From assembly GCA_013696235.1 (NCBI GenBank), contig JACCYY010000100.1:1-6633 (forward strand): a DNA stretch of 6,633 nt. The letters run 5' to 3'. The first letter of the stretch is position 1. Each line of letters opens with the position of its first letter. The position numbers were made by a program, and so were the translations under genes. The stretch comes from Sporichthyaceae bacterium (lineage in GTDB: Bacteria > Actinomycetota > Actinomycetes > JACCYY01). This document shows positions 6,573 to 6,633 of this stretch, in pieces. A model generated the notes under the pieces. The model was not told the DNA's origin. It was given only the letters and a program-made list of their open reading frames with translations, and did not search any database.

Positions 6573-6633
6573 GTGCCACTCGACACAAGCGCCAAGAAGA
6601 CGATCATCGACGAATACGCCACCGGCGACGCCG
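6573..6633 (+). CDS. rpsO: 30S ribosomal protein S15, N-terminal fragment cut by the window edge
   Basis: The first 20 codons, starting with GTG, read VPLDTSAKKTIIDEYATGDA, matching the actinobacterial S15 start (family pattern PLD..TKK.II.EY.T..GDTGS). S15 binds the three-way junction of helices 20, 21 and 22 of 16S rRNA and nucleates the platform of the 30S subunit. The RNA-binding body of the protein lies beyond the edge. GTG 6573 is preferred because homology starts at once after it and AAGGAG lies upstream. rpsO after ribF is the expected order. Confidence 0.93.
   Translation, partial: MPLDTSAKKTIIDEYATGDA

Noticed and set aside
5237..6622. 461-codon open frame on the minus strand opposite ribF
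   Set aside because: It is an Arg/Asp/Val/His-rich shadow of the ribF reading frame with no recognisable motif, and it also crosses the ribF-rpsO gap and neighbouring gene ends. The + strand frame has complete RibF motifs.

Overview
This is a GC-rich actinobacterial segment (Actinomycetota). The signs are strongly G/C-biased third codon positions, frequent GTG starts (four of the six starts that can be judged), the glycine/arginine-rich linker of the initiation factor 2 protein ahead of its conserved core, and the gene order infB - DUF503 - rbfA - truB - (methyltransferase) - ribF - rpsO. The genus cannot be fixed from the sequence; a member of the Nocardioides/Propionibacteriales group is a guess.

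Layout, all on the + strand. Positions 1 to about 704 carry the C-terminal part of a membrane acyltransferase (acyltransferase-3/OafA type), open at the left edge. At about 698-712 the homology switches abruptly, and in a different reading frame, to the linker and conserved core of IF-2, which ends at 2705. The N-terminal part of infB, its start codon and its usual upstream neighbours (nusA, ylxR) are missing. A 156-nt gap (2706-2861) follows and holds three regularly spaced hairpin repeats. Then come a YlxP-like DUF503 protein (2862-3158), RbfA (3171-3608), TruB (3613-4563), a class I SAM-dependent methyltransferase (4574-5422) and RibF (5426-6415), all tightly packed. A 157-nt gap (6416-6572) holds a hairpin terminator candidate, an extended -10 promoter candidate and the rpsO leader. 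The start of rpsO (ribosomal protein S15) runs off the right edge.

The genes from infB to rpsO form a translation and ribosome-maturation cluster. IF-2 places initiator tRNA on the ribosome, RbfA matures the 30S subunit, TruB makes pseudouridine 55 in tRNA, and S15 nucleates the platform of the 30S subunit. RibF makes FMN/FAD and commonly sits in this operon. The methyltransferase is the accessory member and its substrate cannot be predicted.

The main items for a second look are the out-of-frame acyltransferase/IF-2 junction, which coincides with a perfect all-G/C hairpin and looks more like an assembly or amplification chimera than a natural fusion; the three-hairpin array after infB with dyad centres exactly 31 nt apart; and a small hairpin filling the spacer between the ribosome binding site and start codon of rpsO. 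I found no new defence, mobile or biosynthetic system, no CRISPR array, and no tRNA or rRNA gene.
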